Shown here piece by piece: positions 7,764-15,523 of a stretch of 64,000 nucleotides of DNA. Numbering within the stretch: position 1 is the first letter of the stretch; every line of letters starts with the position of its first letter. The DNA lies in NCBI RefSeq assembly GCF_035917975.1, contig NZ_CP109130.1, positions 6,820,001 through 6,884,000 on the forward strand. The letters run 5' to 3'. The notes below the pieces were generated by a model. That model was not told the DNA's origin and made no database searches. It was given only the letters and a program-made list of their open reading frames with translations. This stretch comes from Streptosporangium sp. NBC_01756 (GTDB taxonomy: Bacteria > Actinomycetota > Actinomycetes > Streptosporangiales > Streptosporangiaceae). Position numbers and translations under genes: made by a program.

Positions 7764-8813
7764 ATGGACCTGGACGTGGCGCGAATCGAGAAGGCCGTAC
7801 AGGTGATCGATCCGGTGTTCCTCAACACCCCGCAGTACCTCGACGAGCAGCTGTGCCAAGCGCTGGGCGGCCGCGCGGTGACGGTGAAGGTGGAGACGGC
7901 CAACCCGGTACGCAGCTTCAAGGGCCGGGGCGCCGACCTGATGCTGAGCACGCTCGCCCCCGGCACGCCGGTGGTGTGCGCCAGTTCGGGCAACTTCGGG
8001 CAGGCCGTCGCCTACGCGGGGCGCGCCCGGGGGATGCCGGTCGAGGTGTTCGTGCCCGAGACGATCAATCCTGCCAAGCGGGAGCGGATGGAAACCTTCG
8101 GCGCCCGGGTCATCACGGCGGGGGCGGACGGTACATCGGCGCGGGAGGCCGCGGCCGCCCACGCTGAGCGCCATCCTGACCGCGTCTACCTGCAGGATGG
8201 CCTGCAGGCGGCGATCGCCGAGGGCGCCGGGACGATCGGTGTCGAACTGACCCACGGCGCACCGGGCGGCCCGGGCGGTCCGGGCTTCGACGCCGTTGTG
8301 CTCCCAGTCGGCGACGGAGCGCTGATCAACGGCGTGGGGCGCTGGATGAAGGCGCACGCTCCCGGCACCCGGATCGTGGGGGTCAATGCCGAAGGCGCTC
8401 CCTCGATGCTGGAAAGCCTGCGCGTCGGCCGCGCGGTCTGCATCGAAGGCGCTCGCACCTTCGCCGACGGCATAGCGGTGCGCGGCCCGCTGGAGGTCTC
8501 GGTGCGGCGGGCCCGCACGCTGGTGGACGAGATCGTCCTGGTGACAGACGAGGCCATCGCCGCCGCCATGGAGCTGGCGGCGCGCACGCTCGGGATCGTC
8601 CTGGAACCGGCGGGGGCGGCTGGCCTGGCGGCGATCGCCGAGGGTGAGGTCTCCGGTCACCGATTGGCCACAGTGCTGACCGGCGCCAACCCGCGTCCCG
8701 AACAGGTCCGGGAGCTGGCGGCCCGGCTGACACGGTCTGTCCGGAATTCGCCGGACCCGGCAGAAACCCGAACCTCTGGGAGCATCGGGCCCGCAGGACG
8801 TACAACTCTCTGA
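7764..8813 (+). CDS. PLP-dependent threonine/serine dehydratase-like enzyme
   Basis: A 349-residue fold-type II PLP enzyme. The Schiff-base lysine is Lys53 in VRSFKGRG. The phosphate-binding and substrate loop appears as CASSGNFGQAVAYAGR and PVGDGALINGVGR, and the C terminus ends with VLTGANPRPEQ. It most likely deaminates threonine or serine (or a related amino acid) to a 2-oxo acid. It lacks the C-terminal ACT regulatory domain, so it is of the catabolic type. AAAGG lies upstream of the ATG. The divergent Lrp gene is its probable regulator. Confidence 0.85.
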   Translation: MDLDVARIEKAVQVIDPVFLNTPQYLDEQLCQALGGRAVTVKVETANPVRSFKGRGADLMLSTLAPGTPVVCASSGNFGQAVAYAGRARGMPVEVFVPETINPAKRERMETFGARVITAGADGTSAREAAAAHAERHPDRVYLQDGLQAAIAEGAGTIGVELTHGAPGGPGGPGFDAVVLPVGDGALINGVGRWMKAHAPGTRIVGVNAEGAPSMLESLRVGRAVCIEGARTFADGIAVRGPLEVSVRRARTLVDEIVLVTDEAIAAAMELAARTLGIVLEPAGAAGLAAIAEGEVSGHRLATVLTGANPRPEQVRELAARLTRSVRNSPDPAETRTSGSIGPAGRTTL

Positions 8814-8823
8814 TAGGGCTTCG

Positions 8824-9042
8824 CTAGGTCCTGTGATGGGGTTCGGGGGTTGGCACGGGTTGGCCGCATATCGAGCAGACGCCGGTCCAGGTGGCCAGGA
8901 GGGCCTGGGGTTCGCGGAGGACCGCGTAGCAGCTCAGGCCGGCGCAGGGACTTTTGGGTCGAGCCTGAGCAGGGGGCAGAAGCCTGGGCGAGTGAGGCGA
9001 GGGTGACGTGGCGGTGCCAGCCGAGGTGGGTGCGGCTTCCCC
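8824..9042 (-). pseudogene. IS701-like transposase C-terminal remnant with frameshifts
   Basis: Three minus-strand segments in different frames join into one protein tail: HLGWHRHVTLASLAQA, then FCPLLRLDPKVPAPA, then LSCYAVLREPQALLATWTG followed by VCSICGQPVP. The WHRH(I/V)TLAxLAQAFL pattern is the classical tail of IS701-type transposases. Two frameshifts and the missing catalytic core mark it as debris. The family assignment rests on this motif only. Confidence 0.6.
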
Positions 9043-9058
9043 GCTACGCCCTCACAAA

Positions 9059-9122
9059 GATCGTTTGTTGGGAAGTGCACGCCCCTCGGGCAATCCGACC
9101 GTGCACTTCTCAACAAACGATC
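9059..9122. repeat. 64-bp inverted-repeat element
   Basis: Arms of 23 bp (GATCGTTTGTTGGGAAGTGCACG and its complement) match at 22 of 23 positions around an 18-bp centre. It lies immediately upstream (minus sense) of the transposase remnant. It has no terminator features, so a small palindromic mobile element or a hairpin-forming recombination site is more likely. Confidence 0.6.
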
Positions 9123-9323
9123 ACCGCTCGGCGAGCCCGTACTTCCCTCCTGAGCCTCCCTACGGCGGTCGGCCCTGCACTGGTCGGAGAGGAACGCGTC
9201 AGCTACGGCGATCGGCTCTGAACGGTCCCGCACGGATTGCTTCAGCGTCAGCGAGATCCATGGGCGGCCGGAAAGCAAGCGACTACGGTCCGCATGCCGT
9301 ACGGCGAGGCAGCCTGGCGCGGA

Positions 9324-9437
9324 GGTGGGTGGGTGTTCCGGCCGGCTTATAAAAAAGCGTAACCGTCGCGCCCGTCAGGCCGGAGGCCTGAAAAACGAGA
9401 CGGTGACTGCGACGGCCGGCCGGAACACCCACCCACC
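9324..9437. mobile_element. 114-bp MITE-like inverted-repeat element, copy 1
   Basis: Terminal inverted repeats of 22 bp (GGTGGGTGGGTGTTCCGGCC...) are perfect complements at 9324-9345 and 9416-9437. Inside are a TTATAAAAAAGCG stretch and a small stem (CAGGCC-GGA-GGCCTG, 9376-9390) followed by five As. A second copy of identical length is at 59389-59502 in opposite orientation. Similarity between the two loci continues outward to about 9150 here, beyond the repeat itself. Confidence 0.75.
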
Positions 9438-9679
9438 GCAGCGTGAACGGCGAACCTCCGTCGGCTGGTGGTCGCCTTGACGTTGACCGTGTGCGCCACG
9501 CTCGTGGTCGGCGGCGACAGCGTCGCGGCGATCCGGCAGGGATACGGCCGGACGAACACGTCCGGCCGTATCCCGGAGCATCGGCCACGATGCCTGCCGC
9601 TGCTCATCGGTCGGATGCCCGCGCCCGCCGCGATCGGCGTAGTGAGAAGTAACGCGGGGATCACCTTATGAGACGGACC
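9438..9679. other. Interval with a terminator, no gene
   Basis: No coding region is supported. It contains the perfect hairpin annotated at 9539-9574, which probably ends the small secreted-protein transcript coming from the right. Confidence 0.4.
9539..9574. terminator. Perfect 16-bp hairpin, 4-nt loop
   Basis: GGGATACGGCCGGACG and its exact complement flank AACA. It lies about 105 bp beyond the stop of the minus-strand secreted protein. Its core matches the terminator stem at 6842-6880. Confidence 0.65.
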
Positions 9680-9913
9680 TCAGTACGCCAGGGCCCAGAA
9701 CTTGGTGCCGGCGATTTTGGTCGTGGTGCAGTAGTAGCCCGGGCCGGCCACGTTGGCGTCACTGTTGCACTGCTTCGCGCCCTTTGTGGTGTACGAGTAG
9801 ATCCGGCTGATCGTCTGGGCGGAGGCCGCGCTCGGCAGCAGGGTGACGGTCACGGCGGTGGCTGCGACAAGAGTGGCCATCCCGGCGGACAGGCGCTTGA
9901 GGGTGGTCTTCAT
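9680..9913 (-). CDS. Small secreted protein with two cysteines
   Basis: A 77-residue preprotein. Residues 1-32 are a textbook Sec signal peptide (KRLSAGMATLVAATAV... ending PSAASA). The mature 45 residues begin QTISRIYSY and hold exactly two cysteines (KQCNSD and GYYCTT), probably disulfide-bonded, with many aromatic residues. AGGGG precedes the ATG. No family is recognised; secreted signalling, inhibitor or cell-surface roles are all open. It is transcribed alone. Confidence 0.7.
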   Translation of the reverse strand: MKTTLKRLSAGMATLVAATAVTVTLLPSAASAQTISRIYSYTTKGAKQCNSDANVAGPGYYCTTTKIAGTKFWALAY

Positions 9914-10360
9914 GGTTTGTTCCCCTTTGGAGCGATAGCTGTATAAAGATCCCGTGCCGTGGGTGCCAGGCACTCACGGGGACAATCTTCGCGAAGCACT
10001 TATAGTGCGGCAAGATCGACATTGGGGAGCATACAAGCTCGGCCAACTCCCTGTCAGTAGGCGTGGCAGGAATCGAGCGACCCGAACCCACCCTTCGCCC
10101 TAGCGCATTTCTGAACAAAAAGGACAAAATTGTTTAAATCGAATATATGGGTCGATATGTTGACTTTCTTCGCAGTGGCCTTAAGGGCGACTGTGGCTTT
10201 GCGGCCATTCCTGCGGTGAGAACGAGCATGGTTCGACGGTCCACGGATGAGTCCAGCTTGTTCAGAAGGCCAAGCCGGCTCTGCTGCCCGTCTGGTGTTC
10301 CACCGGCCGTCGAGGCGGCTTCGTGCGCCGGGACGCGATCATCGCCCCGGCGCACGGGGG
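9914..10360. other. Long intergenic region, partly AT-rich
   Basis: The left part is the promoter of the secreted protein (TTTATAC lies on the minus strand about 50 nt before its ATG). An AT-rich patch at about 10120-10165 stands out. A minus-strand frame to the right of it gives no recognisable protein. No gene is called. Confidence 0.4.
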
Positions 10361-11707
10361 TCAGGCGGGGTGACCGGCGAGAGCGGTCGCCGCGGCCGCG
10401 CGGCCGGCGAGGAGGGAGTCGCGGATCTCGCCGGCGCGGACGGCGATGGTGGACAGGAGGGTGGAGCTGATGCCGTGGGTGTGCTCGGTGCCTCCCTGGA
10501 GGTAGATACCGGCGGTGACCTCGGGGGTGACCTCGACGCGGTGGTCGCGGCCGACCCGGACGGAGTCCTCGTCGTCGCGCAGGCAGAGCTTGGCCGCCTC
10601 GCCCAGGAGGGCGCCGATGTCCTGGGGGCGGTAGCCGGTGGCGTGGAGGAGAACGTCGGCGGTGAGGACTTCCTGCTCGCCGGTGGGCAGGAACTCCACG
10701 GTGACCTCCAGGCGGTCGTCCAGAGCGCGCACCTCCCGGATGCGGGAGACGTTGAGGATGCGCAGGCGCTCGGTGCCCTGGACCTTCTCGCGGTAGGCGG
10801 TCGCGTACAGGGACTGGATGAGGTCCATGTCGACCACCGAGTAGTTGGTGCTGCGGTGGTAGTCGAAGAGGGACCGCTTCACCTCGGAGGGGGCGTTGAA
10901 GTAGACGTCGACCGCCTCGGGGTCGAAGATCCGGTTGGCGAAGGGGCTGTCGTCGGCGGGGGTGTAGCCGTACTTGGCGAAGACCGCGCAGACCTCGGCT
11001 CCGTCGAAGGTGCGGTGCAGGTAGTCGACCGCCTCGGCGGCGCTCTGCCCGGCGCCGAGCACCAGCACGCGGCGCACCGGGGTGCCGGCGCCGGTCAGTT
11101 CGGCGACGCGGGGGATCAGTTCGCTGTTGTGCCAGACCCGGTCGGAAAGGACGGTGCTCGGCGGCAGGTGGGGTTCCAGGCCGGTGGCCACGGAGATGTT
11201 GCGGGCCCGGTGCGTCACGGTGCGGCCCGGCTCATCCGGGTCGCGGCTGATCACGTCGAACCAGCGGACCTCTCCGTCCTCCGTCACCACCGGTTCGATG
11301 GAGAGGACCTCGGCGGAGTAGCCGACCAGGTGGTCCACCCGGGCGGCAGCCCACTCGAGGTAGTCGTGGAACTCGACGCGCAGCGGGAAAAGGGTCTTCT
11401 GATTGAGAAAGTCCGCCAGCCTGCCGCGGTCTTTCAGGTAGCACAGGAAACTGAACTCACTTGTCGGGTCGCGCATCGTGACCAGGTCCTTCAGGAAGGA
11501 CACCTGCATCGTCGCGTCGTCGATGAGCATGCCCCGGTGCCAGCCGAAATGCGGTTGCTTCTCCAGGAACCCGGCACGGAGCCGTTCCGCCGCGGGAGCC
11601 GTCGCGTTGTGCTCCTCGACGGCTATGGCCAGCGCGAGGTTCGAGGGTCCGAAACCGACTCCCAGAATGTCGTAGATGCTGTCCGGCCCACTGTGCAGCG
11701 TGCCCAC
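10361..11707 (-). CDS. L-ornithine/L-lysine N-monooxygenase (siderophore biosynthesis)
   Basis: A 448-residue flavin-dependent N-hydroxylase of the SidA/PvdA/IucD family. It hydroxylates the side-chain amine of ornithine or lysine, the first step towards hydroxamate siderophores, using FAD, NADPH and O2. The FAD motif GVGFGPSNLALA is at residues 16-27, an NADPH motif VLGAGQSAAEAVDYL lies mid-protein, and DVLLHATGYRPQD is the C-terminal family signature. The start is GTG with AGGGAGG 9 nt upstream. An iron box lies 35-53 bp upstream. No NRPS, NIS synthetase or transporter is within the window, so the rest of the pathway is elsewhere or was lost. Confidence 0.92.
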   Translation of the reverse strand: MGTLHSGPDSIYDILGVGFGPSNLALAIAVEEHNATAPAAERLRAGFLEKQPHFGWHRGMLIDDATMQVSFLKDLVTMRDPTSEFSFLCYLKDRGRLADFLNQKTLFPLRVEFHDYLEWAAARVDHLVGYSAEVLSIEPVVTEDGEVRWFDVISRDPDEPGRTVTHRARNISVATGLEPHLPPSTVLSDRVWHNSELIPRVAELTGAGTPVRRVLVLGAGQSAAEAVDYLHRTFDGAEVCAVFAKYGYTPADDSPFANRIFDPEAVDVYFNAPSEVKRSLFDYHRSTNYSVVDMDLIQSLYATAYREKVQGTERLRILNVSRIREVRALDDRLEVTVEFLPTGEQEVLTADVLLHATGYRPQDIGALLGEAAKLCLRDDEDSVRVGRDHRVEVTPEVTAGIYLQGGTEHTHGISSTLLSTIAVRAGEIRDSLLAGRAAAATALAGHPA

Positions 11708-11741
11708 CGCGGCATCGCCTCCCTCTGTGCGTCACATCTAA

Positions 11742-11760
11742 ATAAGGTTAGCCTTGCCTT
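11742..11760. promoter_or_regulatory. DtxR/IdeR/DmdR-type iron box
   Basis: ATAAGGTTAGCCTTGCCTT matches the 19-bp iron-box consensus (TTAGGTTAGSCTAACCTAA) at most positions, with the left half-site nearly perfect. It is placed where it would overlap the promoter of the N-monooxygenase, so iron-replete repression is expected. Confidence 0.75.
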
Positions 11761-12016
11761 GCAATGATGCATGCCGAGAAGAGAAACCACCATGGGGTCG
11801 CCATGTTCGGCTCCCAGACCTGAGGCCATCGCGGACCGCCCTGGCGGTGTAGGTGCGCATTGGGCTTTGCGCGCTATCACGGATGAGGACCGGAAGATCT
11901 GATCGCCGTGTTGACGTTGCCGGCCGGCGGCCGGGGCCGTTCAGGTCGGAGTGCGGCCGGTACGGTGCGGAAGCGGTGGGGGAGGCCCGCCGTGCCCGCA
12001 CAGAGAGGTTCGGACA

Positions 12017-12529
12017 GTGTTCCTTGTGACCGGCATTCAGGCGGCCGGGAAGTCGACCGTCGCGCAGCTGCTCGCCGAACGGCTGCCGCGCTCGGTGCAC
12101 GTGCGCGGTGACGCGTTCCGCCGCATGGTGGTCGGAGGGCGGGAGGAGATGACTCCTGAGCCGTCGGAGGAAGCCCTGCGGCAGCTCCGGCTGCGCCATC
12201 GGCTGACCGCGCAGGTGAGTGAGAGCTATACCGAGGCGGGGTTCACCGTCGTCGCGCAGGACGTGATCCTCGGCGAGCATCTGGCCGAGACGGTCGCGCT
12301 GATCAGGGTCCGTCCGCTCCGCGTCGTCGTGCTCGCTCCGCACCCGGATGCCATAGCCGTCCGCGAGGCTGGGCGGGACAAGGATTCCTACGATGTGTGG
12401 GCGGTCAGGCAGCTGGATCACATCCTGCGGCATGAGACACCCCGCATCGGTCTCTGGCTGGACACCTCCGACCAGACGCCCGCCGAGACGGTTGAGGAGA
12501 TCCTCGTCCGCGCGCGAAGCGAGCCCTGA
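12017..12529 (+). CDS. P-loop kinase/phosphotransferase-like protein
   Basis: A 170-residue cytosolic protein. The Walker A motif TGIQAAGKST is at residues 4-13. It carries HVRGDAFRRM, QDVILGEHL and VVVLAPHPDAIAVREAGRDKDSY, the pattern of small AAA_33-type kinases related to chloramphenicol phosphotransferase and zeta toxin. The GTG at 12017 has AGAGAGG 8 nt upstream and puts the P-loop at the very N terminus, as usual in the family. Substrate unknown; antibiotic or nucleotide-sugar phosphorylation are possibilities only. Confidence 0.75.
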   Translation: MFLVTGIQAAGKSTVAQLLAERLPRSVHVRGDAFRRMVVGGREEMTPEPSEEALRQLRLRHRLTAQVSESYTEAGFTVVAQDVILGEHLAETVALIRVRPLRVVVLAPHPDAIAVREAGRDKDSYDVWAVRQLDHILRHETPRIGLWLDTSDQTPAETVEEILVRARSEP

Positions 12530-12703
12530 GACCGCGTCCGGCTCCATAGTTCTGTCCTGCATGGCCGGAAAAATCCCGCCGGTGCCGATCATCCCGCCGT
12601 CGGTGAGGGCCTCCGCTCCGGCTGCGCCGTAAGGGATATGTCAATATTTGGATGGATTGTGTATATTTTCCGGTATTGAGTCTCATCTGAGGGAGGATTT
12701 ATC

Positions 12704-14773
12704 GTGAGAGCTTTCCCGCGCGTGCTGTTCGACGAGGCGCACAGCGAGTCGTGGACCATCCGGCGGGACGTGGCCGAGACGATGAATCCGGGACACCCTG
12801 ACGACAACGGCTACGTCCGCGCCGCCGACGTCCTGCGCCGCCTGGGTCACACCGTGGCCGCGCACACCGAGGGCCCGATCACCCCCGCCCTGCTGAACTC
12901 CAACGACGTCTTCGTGATCGCGCACCCCTCGGCCGACCGCTGGGAGCGCACCACCGGACTGGGCAGCCCGGTCTTCCCCGTCGAGGAGCTCGACGCGATC
13001 GAGGCCTACGTCAGCGACGGCGGCGGCCTGGTCGTGCTGGCCGAGTGCGAGCAGGAGAAGTACGGCAGCAACCTCGACGAGCTGCTCGCCCGGTTCGGCG
13101 CCGGCGTCGAGCACACCACCGTCCAGGACCCCAGGAGCGCCCACAACGGCGTGGCCTCCTGGGTCCTGGGTTCTCCCGTCGACGCCGACGGCCAGGATCT
13201 CCTCGCCGGAGCCCGGCGCGCGTGCTTCTACCGTGCCGGAGTCCTGACCGCGCCCGCCGACGCGACCGTCCTGTTCCGGACGTCGCCCACCGCCGACCCC
13301 GCGGGCCGGCCGCTGGCGGTGGCGCTGCGACACGGCAGGGGCCGCGTCGTGGTGCTCGCCGACTCCGACCTGTTCGGCGACGACTCGATCGGCGACTACG
13401 ACCACACCGCGCTCTGGGGCAACCTCGTCACCTGGGCCGCGCGCGTCCCCGTCCCGGCGGCGGCCAGCGGGGAGTCGGCGGCGCGTGCGGCGTTCCGGGA
13501 GCTCAAGGACGCCGTGGAGGCGATCAGGCCGCTCCAGGCCAAGGACGGTTCGATCGAGGGCGACCGTGACCGGGCGGCCGAGCTGGTCTCCGAGATCGTC
13601 GACCACGTCGTACGGCTCGCGCCCCGCTTCCCGCACGACGAGGCCTACCTGGCCGCGGTGGTCGCCGACTTCCGCAAGTGGGTCGAGCAGGGCCTGGGCG
13701 TGCCCGACTTCCTGGACTCGCTCGACGCCTTCCACCCCGACACCCAGCGGATCGACGGCCTGGAGCATCTGGTCGTCTTCCCGATGTACACCCAGAACGG
13801 CACCACCTTCCGGCACATCGAGGCCGTCTGGATCCGGACCATCTGGCCGGAGTGGCTGGCCGAGCTGGAGGGCTCCGGCTACGACAACCCGATGTTCGTG
13901 CCGATCGCGTTCGAGGACTTCACCTCCGGTTACGACACCAACTCCGCGGTGCTCTTCCCCGAGACGGTCGCCGTCCGGCAGACCCCGCCCCGCTTCACCT
14001 GGGGCGGCATCTTCGCCGACCGTGAGGCCGCCCGGTTCCGCGCGGTGAGCGAGGCCGCCGCGGCGACGCTCAAGCTGGCGCTGCCGCCGGACGCGGCCCG
14101 GCTGATCGAGTCGCAGGACCTGGCGCAGGACACCTTCGTCCTCTGGGACCTGATCCACGACCGCACCCACAGCCACGGCGACCTGCCCTTCGACCCGTTC
14201 ATGATCAAGCAGCGCATGCCGTACTGGCTGTACTCCCTGGAGGAGCTCCGCTGCGACCTGACCGCGTACGGCGAGGCCGTGAAGCTGGAGAAGGAGGGCG
14301 TTCCGCACGCCCGCTACGTGCGGCTCGCGATCCTCTTCGACCGGCTCTTCCGCTTCCCGATCACCGGTGACCGGGTCCGCAACTACGACGGGCTCGGCGG
14401 CCAGCTCCTCTTCGCCTACCTGCACCGCAACGACATCGTCCGGTGGACCGACAACCGGCTGAGCGTCGACTGGAGCCGGGTCGCCGACGGGGTCGCGGAC
14501 CTGCGCGGCGAGGTGGAGAAGCTCTACCGCGACGGCATCGACCGCGCCAAGCTCGCCCACTGGCTGGCCGCGCACCAGCTCGTCGCCGCCTACGTCGCGC
14601 CGCACCCCGCCTCCGCCTGGGCGCGCGGCGTGGACGCGCTGCCCGTCGAGGGGTTCCCGAAGGCCGTGGTGGACGCGGTGCTGCCCGACGAGTTCCCCCT
14701 GAGCATGTTCTACGAGGCCCTGCGTCGTAAGCTCGGCGATGTCGTCGAAGCCACGAAGGGGATCCGAGCATGA
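12704..14773 (+). CDS. DUF6421 family protein
   Basis: A 689-residue conserved actinobacterial protein of unknown function. The first about 240 residues look like a Rossmann/GATase-like domain (VLFDEAHSESW, then VFVIAHPS, GGGLVVLAECE and RVVVLADSDLFGDD). The remaining two thirds are helical. Around residues 484-518 the sequence has HDRTHSHGDLPFDPF and EELRCDL; this HxxxHxH plus downstream E layout looks like a metal site. The start is GTG with GGGAGG upstream. The stop overlaps the next SDR gene by 4 bp (ATGA). The gene order DUF6421-SDR-threonine aldolase recurs in other actinomycetes as I recall it. Confidence 0.75.
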   Translation: MRAFPRVLFDEAHSESWTIRRDVAETMNPGHPDDNGYVRAADVLRRLGHTVAAHTEGPITPALLNSNDVFVIAHPSADRWERTTGLGSPVFPVEELDAIEAYVSDGGGLVVLAECEQEKYGSNLDELLARFGAGVEHTTVQDPRSAHNGVASWVLGSPVDADGQDLLAGARRACFYRAGVLTAPADATVLFRTSPTADPAGRPLAVALRHGRGRVVVLADSDLFGDDSIGDYDHTALWGNLVTWAARVPVPAAASGESAARAAFRELKDAVEAIRPLQAKDGSIEGDRDRAAELVSEIVDHVVRLAPRFPHDEAYLAAVVADFRKWVEQGLGVPDFLDSLDAFHPDTQRIDGLEHLVVFPMYTQNGTTFRHIEAVWIRTIWPEWLAELEGSGYDNPMFVPIAFEDFTSGYDTNSAVLFPETVAVRQTPPRFTWGGIFADREAARFRAVSEAAAATLKLALPPDAARLIESQDLAQDTFVLWDLIHDRTHSHGDLPFDPFMIKQRMPYWLYSLEELRCDLTAYGEAVKLEKEGVPHARYVRLAILFDRLFRFPITGDRVRNYDGLGGQLLFAYLHRNDIVRWTDNRLSVDWSRVADGVADLRGEVEKLYRDGIDRAKLAHWLAAHQLVAAYVAPHPASAWARGVDALPVEGFPKAVVDAVLPDEFPLSMFYEALRRKLGDVVEATKGIRA

Positions 14774-15411
14774 TCATCCTTGTTACCGGGGCGGCCGGCC
14801 CCGCCGGTCAGGCCGTCGTCCGCCGCTTCACCGACAAGGGCCACACGGTCGTCGGCGTGGACAAGTCCGGCGCCGACGGGACGCTGGCGGTCGACCTGCT
14901 CGACTTCGACGCGGTGAAGAGGCTCGCCCGGGACGTCGAGGCCGAGCACGGCCACCTGGACGGGATCGCCCATCTGGTCGGCGGCTGGCGCGGCGCCAAG
15001 ACCTTCGCCGAAACGGACCTCGCGGACTGGGACCTCCTGCACGACCTGCTGATCCGCACCCTCCAGCACGTCACGCTCGCCTTCGAGCCGCTGCTGAAGG
15101 CGAGCGGGCGGGGCCGGTTCGCCATCGTCTCCGCCAAGGCGGCCGAGCACCCCACCCAGGGCGGCGCGGCCTACGGCACCGCCAAGGCCGCCTCCGAGGC
15201 ATGGACCCTGGCCTTCGCCGACGCCCTGGCGGGCACCGGCGCGACGGCCAATATCCTGGTGGTGAAGGCGCTGGTGAACGAGGCCATGCGCGTGGCGAGC
15301 CCGGAACGGAAGTTCCCCGGCTTCACCGACGTCGGCGATCTCGCCGCGGCGATCGAGGGTCTCTGGGACACCGACGCCAACGGCACCAGGATCGACCTCA
15401 CCCACGGGTGA
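14770..15411 (+). CDS. SDR family oxidoreductase
   Basis: A 213-residue short-chain dehydrogenase. The nucleotide-binding motif TGAAGPAGQAVV is at residues 6-17, IAHLVGG replaces the usual NNAG, a serine lies in AIVSAKAAEH, and YGTAKAASEAW supplies the catalytic Tyr and Lys. It is shorter than classical SDRs and ends soon after the active-site helix. It overlaps the DUF6421 gene by 4 bp, so both are translationally coupled and probably act on one pathway. Substrate unknown. Confidence 0.85.
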   Translation: MIILVTGAAGPAGQAVVRRFTDKGHTVVGVDKSGADGTLAVDLLDFDAVKRLARDVEAEHGHLDGIAHLVGGWRGAKTFAETDLADWDLLHDLLIRTLQHVTLAFEPLLKASGRGRFAIVSAKAAEHPTQGGAAYGTAKAASEAWTLAFADALAGTGATANILVVKALVNEAMRVASPERKFPGFTDVGDLAAAIEGLWDTDANGTRIDLTHG

Positions 15412-15478
15412 GCGCCCGCGGTCGGGGGGACGCGCACGACGGCGCCCCGTCACCGGCGGTGAGGGGCACACGCACGAC

Positions 15479-15507
15479 GGCGGCCCGCCCTCAGGCGGCG
15501 GGCCGCC
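15479..15507. terminator. 11-bp GC hairpin between SDR and aldolase genes
   Basis: GGCGGCCCGCC and its complement flank a 7-nt loop, followed by CTGTTAAGG. The stem ends 17 bp before the aldolase start, so it may act as a partial terminator or a translation-modulating structure. Confidence 0.45.
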
Positions 15508-15523
15508 CTGTTAAGGGGAACAA

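Noticed and set aside
6891..10220. Weak similarity between minus-strand readings near 6894 and 10165 (ALKVAAKKI / ALKATAKKV)
   Set aside because: Too short and too degenerate to call a repeat family or gene remnant.
10247..11767. 506-codon plus-strand open frame opposite the N-monooxygenase
   Set aside because: It is the antisense shadow of the high-GC monooxygenase gene; product is low-complexity Gly/Val/Asp and has no family.
11780..11930. Minus-strand stretch reading MRTYTARAVRDG, reminiscent of a HicB-like antitoxin start
   Set aside because: Similarity is confined to a dozen residues and the frame then diverges; no HicA partner is present.
12683..14605. 640-codon minus-strand open frame opposite the DUF6421 gene
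   Set aside because: Antisense shadow with HRRR/GVG-rich composition; the plus-strand gene has family features, start and coupling.
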